In this document: positions 52,354 to 64,000 of the stretch, piece by piece | Position numbering within the stretch: position 1 is the stretch's first letter | How the letters are laid out: each line of letters begins with the position of its first letter | Origin: Coriaria nepalensis | Lineage: Eukaryota; Streptophyta; Magnoliopsida; Cucurbitales; Coriariaceae | Direction of reading: 5' to 3' | Assembly (NCBI GenBank): GCA_027186245.1 | Contig: CP114482.1 | Location: forward strand, 16,139,209 to 16,203,208 | Length of the DNA: 64,000 bases | Translations under genes and position numbers: made by a program | The notes under the pieces: generated by a model | What the model was told of the DNA's origin: nothing | The model's input: only the letters and a program-made list of their open reading frames with translations | Database searches by the model: none

Positions 52354-53689
52354 TTCAAATATTATTTTCTTACATAACTTGTAATTAATCTATTGAAGAC
52401 AACAATGCATTATTTTAGCATTAAAAAGCATATCACTCAGTCTTTTCAATCATTAAATTGTTTGAAGGCACTTCGAACCAATTCTCTTTTTGCATTTAAA
52501 ACACGACTTTCGTGCATAACTTGCAATTGATCTGTTGATGGCAAGTATGCCTTTTTTAGCGTTCAAGTCATATTTTTGCGTCTCTTTTCGTCAGTAAATC
52601 ATTCTAAATCACTTCGAACGGAATTCGGCCTTTAAACATGAATTTCGTGCATAACTTGCAGTTGATCTACTATACGGAACAATGCATTTCTTTAGCCTTA
52701 AAGTCATGTCACTGAGTCTCTTCTAGTCATTAAATCATTCTAAATTAGTTTGAACGAATTCTATTTTCGCCCTTCAAATATTATTTTCTTACATAACTTG
52801 TATTTAATCTATTGAAGACAACAATGCATTATTTTAGCATTAAAAAGCATATCACTCAGTCTTTTCAATCATTAAATTGTTTGAAGGCACTTCGAACCAA
52901 TTCTCTTTTTGCATTTAAAACGCGACTTTCGTGCATAACTTGCAATTGATCTATTGATGGCAACTATGCCTCTTTAAGCGTTCAAGTCATATTTTTGCGT
53001 CTCTTTTAGTCAGTAAATCATTCTAAATCACTTCGAACGAAATTCGGCCTTTAAACATGACTTTCGTGCATAACTTGCAGTTGATCTATTATAGGCAACA
53101 ATGCATTTGTTTAGCCTTAAAGTCATGTCACTGAGTCTCTTCTAGTCATTAAATCATTCTAAATTAGTTCGAACGAATTCTATTTTCGCCCTTCAAATAT
53201 TATTTTCTTACATAACTTGTATTTAATCTATTGAAGACAACAATGCATTATTTTAGCATTAAAAAGCATATCACTCAGTCTTTTCAATCATTAAATTGTT
53301 GGAAGGCACTTCGAACCAATTCTCTTTTTGCATTTAAAACGCGACTTTCGTGCATAACTTGCAATTGATCTATTGATGGCAACTATGCCATTTTAAGCGT
53401 TCAAGTCATATTTTTGCATCTCTTTTAGTCAGTAAATCATTCTAAATCACTTCGAACGAAATTCGGCCTTTAAACATGACTTTCGTGCATAACTTGCAGT
53501 TGATCTATTATAGGCAACAATGCATTTGTTTAGCCTTAAAGTCATGTCACTGAGTCTCTTCTAGTCATTAAATCATTCTAAATTAGTTCGAACGAATTCT
53601 GTTTTCGCCCTTCAAACATTATTTTCTTACATAACTTGTAATTAATCTATTGAAGACAACAATGCATTATTTTAGCATTAAAAAGCATA

Positions 53690-56080
53690 TCACTCGGTCT
53701 TTTCAATCATTAAATTGTTTGATGGCACTTCGAACCAATTCTCTTTCTACATTTAAAACGCGAGTTTCGTGCATAACTTGCAATTGATCTAGTGATGGCA
53801 ACTATGCCTTTTTAAGCGTTCAAGTCATATTTTTGCGGCTCTTATAGTCAGTAAATCATTCTAAATCACTTCGAACGAAATTCGGCCTTTAAACATGACT
53901 TTCATGCGTAACTTGCAGTTGATCTATTGAAGGCAACAATGCATTTGTTTAGCCTTAAAGTCATGTCATTGAGTCTCTTTTAGTCATTAAATCATTCTAA
54001 ATTAATTCGACCGAATTCAATTTTCGCCCTTCAAACATTATTTTCTTACATAACTTGCAATTAATCTATTGAAGACAACAATGCATTATTTTAGCATTAA
54101 AAAGCATATCACTCAGTCTTTTCATTCATTAAATTGTTTGAAGGCACTTCGAACCAATTCTCTTTTTGCATTTAAAACGCGACTTTCGTGCATAACTTGC
54201 AATTGATCTATTGATGGCAAGTATGCCTTTTTTAGCGTTCAAGTCATATTTTTGCGTCTCTTTTAGTCAGTAAATCATTCTAAATCACTTCGAACGGAAT
54301 TCGGCCCTTAAACATGAATTTCGTGCATAACTTGCAGTTGATCTACTATACGGAACAATGCATTTCTTTAGCCTTAAAGTCATGTCACTGAGTCTCTTCT
54401 AGTCATTAAATCATTCTAAATTAGTTTGAAGGAATTCTATTTTCGCCCTCCAAACATTATTTTCTTAAATAACTTGCAATTAATCTATTGAAGACAACAA
54501 TGCATTATTTTAGCAATAAAAAGCATATCAGTCAGTCTTTTCATTCATTAAATTGTTTGAAGGCACTTAGAACCAATTCTCCTTTTGCATTTAAAACGCG
54601 ACTTTCGTGCATAACTTGCAATTGATCTATTGATGGCAACTATGCCTTTTTAAGTGTTCAAGTCATATTTTTGCGTCTCTTTTAGTCAGTAAATCATTCT
54701 AAATCACTTCGAACGAAATTCGGCCTTTAAACATGATTTTCGTGCGTAACTTGGAGTTGATCTATTGAAGGTAACAATGCCTTTGTTTACCCTTAAAGTT
54801 ATGTCATTGAGTCTCTTTTAGTCTTTAAATCATTCTAAATTAATTCGAACGAATTCTATTTTTGCCCTTCAAACATTATTTTCTTACATAACTTGTAATT
54901 AATCTATTGAAGACAACAATGCATTATTTTAGGATTAAAAAGCATATCACGCAGTCTTTTCAATCATTAAATTGTTTGAAGGCACTTCGAACCAATTATC
55001 TTTTTGCATTTAAAACGCGACTTTAGTGCATAACTTGCAATTGATCTATTGATGGCAACTATGCATTTTTTAGCATTCAAGTCATATTTTTGCGTCTCTT
55101 TTAGTCAGTAAATCATTCTGAATCACTTCGAACGAAATTCGGCCTTTAAACATGACTTTCGTGCATAACTTGCAGTTGATCTATTATAGGCAACAATGCA
55201 TTTGTTTAGCCTTAAAGTCATGTCACTGAGTCTCTTCTAGTCATTAAATCATTCTTAATTAGGTCGAACGAATTCTATTTTCGCCCTTCAAATATTATTT
55301 TCTTACATAACTTGTAACTAATCTATTGAAGACAACAATGCATTATTTTAGCATTAAAAAGCATATCACTCAGTCTTTTCAATCGTTAAATTGTTTGAAG
55401 GCACTTCGAACCAATTCTCTTTTTGCATTTAAAACGCGACTTTCGTGCATAACTTGCAATTGATATATTGATGGCAACTATGCCTTTTTAAGCGTTCAAG
55501 TCATATTTTTGCGGCTCTTATAGTCAGCAAATCATTCTAAATCACTTCGAACGGAATTCGGCCTTTAAACATGAATTTCGTGCATAACTTGCAGTTGATC
55601 TATTATAGGCAACAATGCATTTGTTTAGCCTTAAAGTCATGTCACTGAGTCTCTTCTAGTCATTAAATCATTCTTAATTAGGTCGAACGAATTCTATTTT
55701 TGCCCTTCAAACATTATTTTCTTAAATAACTTGCAATTAATCTATTGAAGACAACAATGCATTATTTTAGCAATAAAAAGCATATCAGTCAGTCTTTTCA
55801 TTCATTAAATTGTTTGAAGGCACTTAGAACCAATTCTCCTTTTGCATTTAAAACGCGACTTTCGTGCATAACTTGCAATTGATCTATTGATGGCAACTAT
55901 GCCTTTTTAAGCGTTCAAGTCATATTTTTGCGTCTTTTTTAATCAGTAAATCATTCTATATCACTTCTATGAAATTCGGCATTTAAACATGACTTTCGTG
56001 CATAACTTGCAGTTGATCTATTAGAGGCAACAATGCATTTGTTTAGCCTTAAAGTCATGTCACTGAGTCTCTTCTAGTCA
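53690..56080 (+). repeat. Mosaic of earlier blocks
   Basis: The stretch joins pieces known from elsewhere. The CTCGGTC, CTAGTGATGG and GCGGCTC set (as at 45.8 kb) is followed by GGCAAGTATGCC with ACTATACGG (as at 46.3 kb), then GCAATAAAAAGC and CTTGGAGTTG (as at 43.1 and 46.9 kb), then a further GCAATAAAAAGC unit near 55,770. A single A unit near 55,965 reads ATCACTTCTATGAAATTC, with a local 2-bp loss. No gene is visible. Confidence 0.65.
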
Positions 56081-59000
56081 TTAAATCATTCTAAATTAGT
56101 TCGAACGAATTCTATTTTCGCCCTTTAAATATTATTTTCTTACATAACTTGCAATTAATCTATTGAAGACAACAATGTATTATTTTAGCATTAAAAAGCA
56201 TATCACTCAGTCTTTTCAATCATTAAATTGTTTGATGGCACTTCGAACCAATTCTCTTTCTGCATTTAAAACGCGAGTTTCGTGCATAACTTGCAATTGA
56301 TCTAGTGATGGCAACTATGCCTTTTTAAGCGTTCAAGTCATATTTTTGCGGCTCTTATAGTCAGCAAATCATTCTAAATCACTTCGAACGACATTCGGCC
56401 TTTAAACATGACTTTCGTGCGTAACTTGCAGTTGATCTATTGAAGCCAACAATGCATTTGTTTAGCCTTAAAGTCATGTCATTGAGTCTCTTTTAGTCAT
56501 TAAATCATTCTAAATTAATTCGACCGAATTCAATTTTCGCCCTTCAAACATTATTTTCTTACATAACTTGCAATTAATCTATTGAAGACAACAATGCATT
56601 ATTTTAGCATTAAAAAGCATATCACTCAGTCTTTTCATTCATTAAATTGTTTGAAGGCACTTCGAACCAATTCTCTTTTTGCATTTAAAACGCGACTTTC
56701 GTGCATAACTTGCAATTGATCTAGTGATGGCAACTATGCCTTTTTAAGCGTTCAAGTCATATTTTTGCGGCTCTTATAGTCAGTAAATCATTCTAAATCA
56801 CTTCGAACGAAATTCGGCCTTTAAACATGACTTTCGTACGTAACTTGTAGTTGATCTATTGAAGGCAACAATGCATTTGTTTAGCCTTAAAGTCATGTCA
56901 TTGAGTCTCTTTTAGTCATTAAATCATTCTAAATTAATTCGACCGAATTCAATTTTCGCCCTTCAAACATTATTTTCTTACATAACTTGCAACTAATAAA
57001 TTGAAGACAACAATGCATTATTTTAGCATTAAAAAGCATATCACTCAGTCTTTTCATTCATTAAATTGTTTGAAGGCACTTCGAACCAATTCTCTTTTTG
57101 CATTTAAAACGCGACTTTCGTGCATAACTTGCAATTGATCTATTGATGGCAAGTATGCCTTTTTTAGCGTTCAAGTCATATTTTTGCGTCTCTTTTAGTC
57201 AGTAAATCATTCTAAATCACTTCGAACGAAATTCGGCCTTTAAACATGACTTTCGTGCATAACTTGCAGTTGATCTATTATAGGCAACAATGCATTTGTT
57301 TAGCCTTAAAGTCATGTCACTGAGTCTCTTCTAGTCATTAAATCATTCTAAATTAGTTCGAATGAATTCTGTTTTCGCCCTTCAAATATTATTTTCTTAC
57401 ATAACTTGTAATTAATCTATTGAAGACAACAATGCATTATTTTAGCATTAAAAAGCATATCACTCAGTCTTTTCATTCGTTAAATTGTTTGAAGGCACTT
57501 CGAACCAATTCTCTCTTTGCATTTAAAACGCGACTTTCGTGCATAACTTGCAATTGATCTATTGATGGCAAGTATGCCGTTTTTAGCGTTCAAGTCATAT
57601 TTTTGCGTCTCTTTTAGTCAGTAAATCATTCTAAATCACTTCGAACGGAATTCGGCCTTTAAACACGAATTTCGTGCATAACTTGCAGTTGATATACTAT
57701 ACGGAACAATGCATTTCTTTAGCCTTAAAGTCATGTCACTGAGTCTCTTCTAGTCATTAAATCATTCTAAATTAGTTTGAACGAATTCTATTTTCGCCCT
57801 TCAAATATTATTTTCTTACATAACTTGTAATTAATCTATTGAAGACAACAATGCATTATTTTAGCATTAAAAAGCATATCACTCGGTCTTTTCAATCATT
57901 AAATTGTTTGATGGCACTTCGAACCAATTCTCTTTCTGCATTTAAAACGCGACTTTCGTGCATAACTTGCAATTGATCTAGTGATGGCAACTATGCCTTT
58001 TTAAGCGTTCAAGTCATATTTTTCCGGCTCTTATACTCAGTAAATCATTCTAAATCACTTCGAACGAAATTCGGCCTTTAAACATGACTTTCGTACGAAA
58101 CTTGCAGTTGATCTATTGAAGGCAACAATGCATTTGTTTAGCCTTAAAGTCATGTCATTGAGTCTCTTTTAATCATTAAATCATTCTAAATTAATTCGAC
58201 CGAATTCAATTTTCGCCCTTCAAACATTATTTTCTTACATAACTTGCAATTAATCTATTGAAGACAACAATGCATTATTTTAGCATTAAAAAGCATATCA
58301 CTCAGTCTTTTCATTCGTTAAATTGTTTGAAGGCACTTCGAACCAATTCTCTCTTTGCATTTAAAACGCGACTTTCGTGCATAACTTGCAATTGATCTAT
58401 TGATGGCAAGTATGCCATTTTTAGCGTTCAAGTCATATTTTTGCGTCTCTTTTAGTCAGTAAATCATTCTAAATCACTTCGAACGGAATTCGGCCTTTAA
58501 ACACGAATTTCGTGCATAACTTGCAGTTGATCTACTATACGGAACAATGCATTTCTTTAGCCTTAAAGTCATGTCACTGAGTCTCTTCTAGTCATTAAAT
58601 CATTCTAAATTAGTTCGAACGAATTCTATTTTCGCCCTTTAAATATTATTTTCTTACATAACTTGCAATTAATCTATTGAAGACAACAATGTATTATTTT
58701 AGCATTAAAAAGCATATCACTCAGTCTTTTCAATCATTAAATTGTTTGATGGCACTTCGAACCAATTCTCTTTCTGCATTTAAAACGCGAGTTTCGTGCA
58801 TAACTTGCAATTGATCTAGTGATGGCACTATGCCTTTTTAAGCGTTCAAGTCATATTTTTGCGGCTCTTATAGTCAGCAAATCATTCTAAATCACTTCGA
58901 ACGACATTCGGCCTTTAAACATGACTTTCGTGCGTAACTTGCAGTTGATCTATTGAAGCCAACAATGCATTTGTTTAGCCTTAAAGTCATGTCATTGAGT

Positions 59001-61125
59001 CTCTTTTAGTCATTAAATCATTCTAAATTAATTCGACCGAATTCAATTTTCGCCCTTCAAACATTATTTTCTTACATAACTTGCAATTAATCTATTGAAG
59101 ACAACAATGCATTATTTTAGCATTAAAAAGCATATCACTCAGTCTTTTCATTCATTAAATTGTTTGAAGGCACTTCGAACCAATTCTCTTTTTGCATTTA
59201 AAACGCGACTTTCGTGCATAACTTGCAATTGATCTAGTGATGGCAACTATGCCTTTTTAAGCGTTCAAGTCATATTTTTGCGGCTCTTATAGTCAGTAAA
59301 TCATTCTAAATCACTTCGAACGAAATTCGGCCTTTAAACATGACTTTCGTACGTAACTTGTAGTTGATCTATTGAAGGCAACAATGCATTTGTTTAGCCT
59401 TAAAGTCATGTCATTGAGTCTCTTTTAGTCATTAAATCATTCTAAATTAATTCGACCGAATTCAATTTTCGCCCTTCAAACATTATTTTCTTTCATAACT
59501 TGCAATTAATAAATTGAAGACAACAATGCATTATTTTAGCATTAAAAAGCATATCACTCAGTCTTTTCATTCATTAAATTGTTTGAAGGCACTTCGAACC
59601 AATTCTCTTTTTGCATTTAAAACGCGACTTTCGTGCATAACTTGCAATTGATCTATTGATGGCAAGTATGCCTTTTTTAGCGTTCAAGTCATATTTTTGC
59701 GTCTCTTTTAGTCAGTAAATCATTCTAAATCACTTCGAACGAAATTTGGCCTTTAAACATGACTTTCGTGCATAACTTGCAGTTGATCTATTATAGGCAA
59801 CAATGCATTTGTTTAGCCTTAAAGTCATGTCACTGAGTCTCTTCTAGTCATTAAATCATTCTAAATTAGTTCGAATGAATTCTGTTTTCGCCCTTCAAAT
59901 ATTATTTTCTTACATAACTTGTAATTAATCTATTGAAGACAACAATGCATTATTTTAGCATTAAAAAGCATATCACTCAGTCTTTTCATTCGTTAAATTG
60001 TTTGATGGCACTTCGAACCAATTCTCTCTTTGCATTTAAAACGCGACTTTCGTGCATAACTTGCAATTGATCTATTGATGGCAAGTATGCCGTTTTTAGC
60101 GTTCAAGTCATATTTTTGCGTCTCTTTTAGTCAGTAAATCATTCTAAATCACTTCGAACGGAATTCGGCCTTTAAACACGAATTTCGTGCATAACTTGCA
60201 GTTGATCTACTATACGGAACAATGCATTTCTTTAGCCTTAAAGTCATGTCACTGAGTCTCTTCTAGTCATTAAATCATTCTAAATTAGTTTGAACGAATT
60301 CTATTTTCGCCCTTCAAATATTATTTTCTTACATAACTTGTAATTAATCTATTGAAGACAACAATGCATTATTTTAGCATTAAAAGGCATATCACTCGGT
60401 CTTTTCAATCATTAAATTGTTTGATGGCACTTCGAACCAATTCTCTTTCTGCATTTAAAACGCGACTTTCGTGCATAACTTGCAATTGATCTAGTGATGG
60501 CAACTATGCCTTTTTAAGCGTTCAAGTCATATTTTTCCGGCTCTTATACTCAGTAAATCATTCTAAATCACTTCGAACGAAATTCGGCCTTTAAACATGA
60601 CTTTCGTACGAAACTTGCAGTTGATCTATTGAAGGCAACAATGCATTTGTTTAGCCTTAAAGTCATGTCATTGAGTCTCTTTTAGTCATTAAATCATTCT
60701 AAATTAATTCGACCGAATTCAATTTTCGCCCTTCAAACATTATTTTCTTACATGACTTGCAATTAATCTATTGAAGACAACAATGCATTATTTTAGCATT
60801 AAAAAGCATATCACTCAGTCTTTTCATTCGTTAAATTGTTTGAAGGCACTTCGAACCAATTCTCTCTTTGCATTTAAAACGCGACTTTCGTGCATAACTT
60901 GCAATTGATCTATTGATGGCAAGTATGCCATTTTTAGCGTTCAAGTCATATTTTTGCGTCTCTTTTAGTCAGTAAATCATTCTAAATCACTTCGAACGGA
61001 ATTCGGCCTTTAAACACGAATTTCGTGCATAACTTGCAGTTGATCTACTATACGGAACAATGCATTTCTTTAGCCTTAAAGTCATGTCACTGAGTCTCTT
61101 CTAGTCATTAAATCATTCTAAATTA
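56080..61125 (+). repeat. Higher-order repeat, period 2,513 bp, two copies
   Basis: The rare ACGACATTCGG lies with its ACATTCGG at 56,391 and 58,904, AGTATGCCG at 57,571 and 60,084, and AGTATGCCA at 58,409 and 60,922. Every offset is 2,513 bp, six trimers minus one base. The missing base is visible as GATGGCACTATGCC near 58,825 where other copies have GGCAACTATGCC. The block starts near 56,080 (CCCTTTAAATATT) and the match stops near 61,125, so there are two copies almost exactly. The copies differ only by occasional substitutions. Confidence 0.88.
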
Positions 61126-61699
61126 GTTTGAACGAATTCTATTTTCGCCCTTCAAATATTATTTTCTTACATAACTTGTAATTAATCTATTGAAGACAAC
61201 AATGCATTATTTTAGCATTAAAAAGCATATCACTCGGTCTTTTCAACCATTAAATTGTTTGATGGCACTTCGAACCAATTCTCTTTCTGCATTTAAAACG
61301 CGACTTTCGTGCATAACTTGCAATTGATCTAGTGATGGCAACTATGCCTTTTTAAGCGTTCAAGTCATATTTTTGCGGCTCTTATAGTCAGTAAATCATT
61401 CTAAATCACTTCGAACGAAATTCGGCCTTTAAACATGACTTTCGTGCGTAACTTGCAGTTGATCTATTGAAGCCAACAATGCATTTGTTTAGCCTTAAAG
61501 TCATGTCCTTGAGTCTCTTTTAGTCTTTAAATCATTCTAAATTAATTCGAACGAATTCTATTTTTGGCCTTCAAACATTATTTTCTTACATAACTTGTAA
61601 TTAATCTATTGAAGACAACAATGCATTATTTTAGCATTAAAAAGCATATCACTCGGTCTTTTCAATCATTAAATTGTTTGATGGCACTTCGAACCAATT

Positions 61700-64000
61700 C
61701 TCTTTCTGCATTTAAAACGCGACTTTCGTGCATAACTTGCAATTGATCTAGTGATGGCAACTATGCCTTTTTAAGCGTTCAAGTCATATTTTTGCGGCTC
61801 TTATAGTCAGTAAATCATTCTCAATCACTTCGAACGAAATTCGGCCTTTAAACATGACTTTCGTGCGTAACTTGCAGTTGATCTATTGAAGCTAACAATG
61901 CATTTGTTTAGCCTTAAAGTCATGACATTGAGTCTCTTTTAGTCATTAAATCATTCTAAATTAATTCGACCGAATTCTATTTTCGCCCTTCAAACATTAT
62001 TTTCTAACATAACTTGCAATTAATCTATTGAAGACAACAATGCATTATTTTAGCATTAAAAAGCATATCACTCGGTCTTTTCAATCATTAAATTGTTTGA
62101 TGGCACTTCGAACCAATTCTCTTTTTGCATTTAAAACGCGACTTTCGTGCATAACTTGCAATTGATCTAGTGATGGCAACTATGCCTTTTTAAGCGTTCA
62201 AGTCATATTTTTGCGTCTCTTATAGTCAGTAAATCATTCTAAATCACTTCGAACGGAATTCGGCCTTTAAACATGACTTTCGTGCGTAACTTGCAGTTGA
62301 TCTATTGAAGGCAACAATGCATTTGTTTAGCCTTAAAGTCATGTCCTTGAGTCTCTTTTAGTCTTTAAATCATTCTAAATTAATTCGAACGAATTCTATT
62401 TTTGCCCTTCAAACATTATTTTCTTACATAACTTGTAATTAATCTATTGAAGACAACAATGCATTATTTTTGCATTAAAAAGCATATCACTCAGTCTTTT
62501 CAATCATTAAATTGTTTGAAGGCACTTCGAACCAATTCTCTTTTTGCATTTAAAACGCGACTTTCCTGCATAACTTGCAATTGATCTAGTGATGGCAACT
62601 ATGCATTTTTTAGCATTGAAGTCATATTTTTGCGTCTCTTTTAGTCAGTAAATCATTCTAAATCACTTCGAACGAAATTCGGCCTTTAAACACGACTTTC
62701 GTGCATAACTTGCAGTTGATCTATTATAGGCAACAATGCATTTGTTTAGCCTTAAAGTCATGTCACTAAGTCTCTTCTAGTCATTAAATCATTCTAAATT
62801 AGTTCGAACGAATTCTATTTTCGCCCTTCAAATATTATTTTCATACATAACTTGTAATTAATCTATTGAAGACAACAATGCATTATTTTAGCATTAAAAA
62901 GCATATCACTCAGTCTTTTCATTCATTAAATTGTTTGAAGGCACTTCGAACCAATTCTCTTTTTGCATTTAAAACGCGACTTTCGTGCATAACTTGCAAT
63001 TGATCTAGTGATGGCAACTATGCCTTTTTAAGCGTTCAAGTCATATTTTTGCGGCTCTTATAGTCAGTAAATCATTCTAAATCACTTCGAACGAAATTCG
63101 GCCTTTAAACATGACTTTCGTGCGTAACTTGCAGTTGATCTATTGAAGCCAACAATGCATTTGTTTAGCCTTAAAGTCATGGCATTGAGTCTCTTTTAGT
63201 CATTAAATCATTCTAAATTAATTCGACCGAATTCTATTTTCGCCCTTCAAACATTATTTTCTTACATAACTTGCAATTAATCTATTGAAGACAACAATGC
63301 ATTATTTTAGCATTAAAAAGCATATCACTCGGTCTTTTCAATCATTAAATTGTTTGATGGCACTTCGAACCAATTCTCTTTTTGCATTTAAAACGCGACT
63401 TCCGTGCATAACTTGCAATTGATCTAGTGATGGCAACTATGCCTTTTTAAGCGTTCAAGTCATATTTTTGCGTCTCTTATAGTCAGTAAATCATTCTAAA
63501 TCACTTCGAACGGAAGTCGGCCTTTAAACATGACTTTCGTGCGTAACTTGCAGTTGATCTATTGAAGGCAACAATGCATTTGTTTAGCCTTAAAGTCATG
63601 TCCTTGAGTCTCTTTTAGTCTTTAAATCATTCTAAATTAATTCGAACGAATTCTATTTTTGCCCTTCAAACATTATTTTCTTACATAACTTGTAATTAAT
63701 CTATTGAAGACAACAATGCATTATTTTAGCATTAAAAAGCATATCACTCAGTCTTTTCAATCATTAAATTGTTTGAAGGCACTTCGAACCAATTCTCTTT
63801 TTGCATTTAAAACGCGAGTTTCCTGCATAACTTGCAATTGATCTAGTGATGGCAACTATGCATTTTTTAGCATTCAAGTCATATTTTTGCGTCTCTTTTA
63901 GTCAGTAAATCATTCTAAATCACTTCGAACGAAATTCGGCCTTTAAACATGACTTTCGTGCATAACTTGCAGTTGATCTATTATAGGCAACAATGCATTT
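61700..64000 (+). repeat. Higher-order repeat, period 1,257 bp, running off the window
   Basis: GACCGAATTCTATTTTCG lies near 61,969 and 63,226, and TTGATCTAGTGATGGC before CATTTTTTAGCATT at 62,581 and 63,838; the offset is 1,257 bp, exactly three trimers. TGTCCTTGAGTC and TAGTCTTTAAATC recur at 62,342 and 63,599 and also 838 bp upstream at 61,504. About 1.8 copies are inside the window, and the repeat may continue past the end. Confidence 0.82.

Larger units (their letters stand above)
48100..53690 (+). repeat. Duplicated block, offset 3,311 bp
   Basis: About 2.3 kb at 48,100-50,380 recurs at about 51,411-53,690. The 41-bp-deleted B unit lies at 48,942 and 52,253, and GGCAAGTATGCATTTTTT with TTTTGGTCAG at 48,431 and 51,742, both offset 3,311 bp. 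This is eight trimers (3,352 bp) minus the 41-bp deletion. Only scattered substitutions separate the copies. The match ends near 53,690, where the second copy changes to the CTCGGTC variant set. Confidence 0.85.
1..64000 (+). repeat. Satellite DNA array of a 419-bp A-B-C trimer
   Basis: The whole window is a head-to-tail tandem repeat. The anchor ATAAC of the A unit falls at 34, 453, 872, 1291 and 1710, an exact step of 419 bp, and the same pattern continues to the last base. Each 419-bp period holds three related units of about 140 bp (A, B, C), so there are about 150 trimers and some 450 units, all in the same orientation. The sequence is strongly AT-rich. I found no unit in reverse orientation, no transposon insertion, no unique spacer and no gene, so any stretch not listed separately is ordinary trimer satellite. 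This organisation is typical of eukaryotic centromeric or heterochromatic satellites. The family and host are not recognised; a plant is plausible but unproven. Confidence 0.97.

Noticed and set aside
1..64000. CRISPR array
   Set aside because: The repetition is regular, but there are no unique spacers. Every part of the period is itself repeated, the units are about 140 bp, and no cas genes are present.
1..64000. Mitochondrial or plastid AT-rich DNA, or a bacterial repeat region
   Set aside because: No organelle gene, rRNA or tRNA appears in 64 kb, and a homogeneous 64-kb satellite is not known from bacteria or from typical organelle genomes.
1..64000. Telomere or subtelomere repeats
   Set aside because: I saw no run of short telomeric motifs; the smallest period present is the 140-bp unit.
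61..64000. Start and stop of transposons suggested by recurring TTTAAAC and T-rich links
   Set aside because: These occur in every unit at fixed spacing, with no terminal repeats, target-site duplications or coding sequence.

Overview
The window is one uninterrupted satellite-DNA array. From base 1 to base 64,000 it is an AT-rich tandem repeat in a single orientation. I see no protein gene, RNA gene, transposon, CRISPR array, origin or unique spacer anywhere in it. A multi-kilobase array of this kind points to a eukaryotic nuclear genome, in centromeric, pericentromeric or other heterochromatin. The monomer size and base composition are compatible with a plant, but nothing here fixes the taxon, and I do not recognise the family by name.

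Basic unit. Three related but clearly different units of about 140 bp (called A, B and C here; 135, 142 and 142 bp in the first copies) alternate as A-B-C, giving a trimer of 419 bp. It recurs about 150 times. All three share a core (ATAACTTGCA, then GATCTATTG, a GGCAACAATGCATT-like stretch, TTTAGCCTTAAAGTCAT, GTCTCTTTTAGTCA, AAATCATTCTAAAT, and TTCGAAC). A is recognised by TTGCGTCTC, B by the GAATTC-containing dyad and CTAGTCATT, and C by GCATTAAAAAGCATATCAC and GTTTGAAGGCAC.

Higher-order layout. On top of the trimer there is a mosaic of local amplifications. Nearly every offset is a whole number of trimers, minus identifiable small deletions. About 1-5.2 kb: diverged trimers, with a 7-unit (980 bp) duplication carrying two fused units near 3.5 kb. 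About 6.8-13.5 kb: a 1,675-bp repeat, four copies, marked by a B/A chimeric unit. About 12.9-17.1 kb: a 2,094-bp repeat, two copies, that took over the end of the previous one. About 19.5-23.2 kb: a related 2,094/2,095-bp repeat. At about 23.2-23.6 kb the array changes subfamily. About 28.6-40.9 kb: six places where a C unit has been lost at the TTCGAAC motif, plus tandem duplications of 1,113 and 1,255 bp; the 1,255-bp junction contains a short tract otherwise seen only 11 kb upstream. About 41-54 kb: copies of a B unit with a 41-bp deletion, and duplications at offsets 3,770, 838 and 3,311 bp. About 56.1-61.1 kb: a 2,513-bp repeat, two copies. About 61.7 kb to the end: a 1,257-bp repeat.

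Nothing in the window encodes a function. Its interest lies in how the array evolves: nested higher-order repeats, a traceable route by which one repeat was made from older sequence, deletion junctions at one conserved motif, and many variable CpG sites that suggest cytosine methylation. All percentages and boundaries are by eye; a self-alignment would sharpen them.
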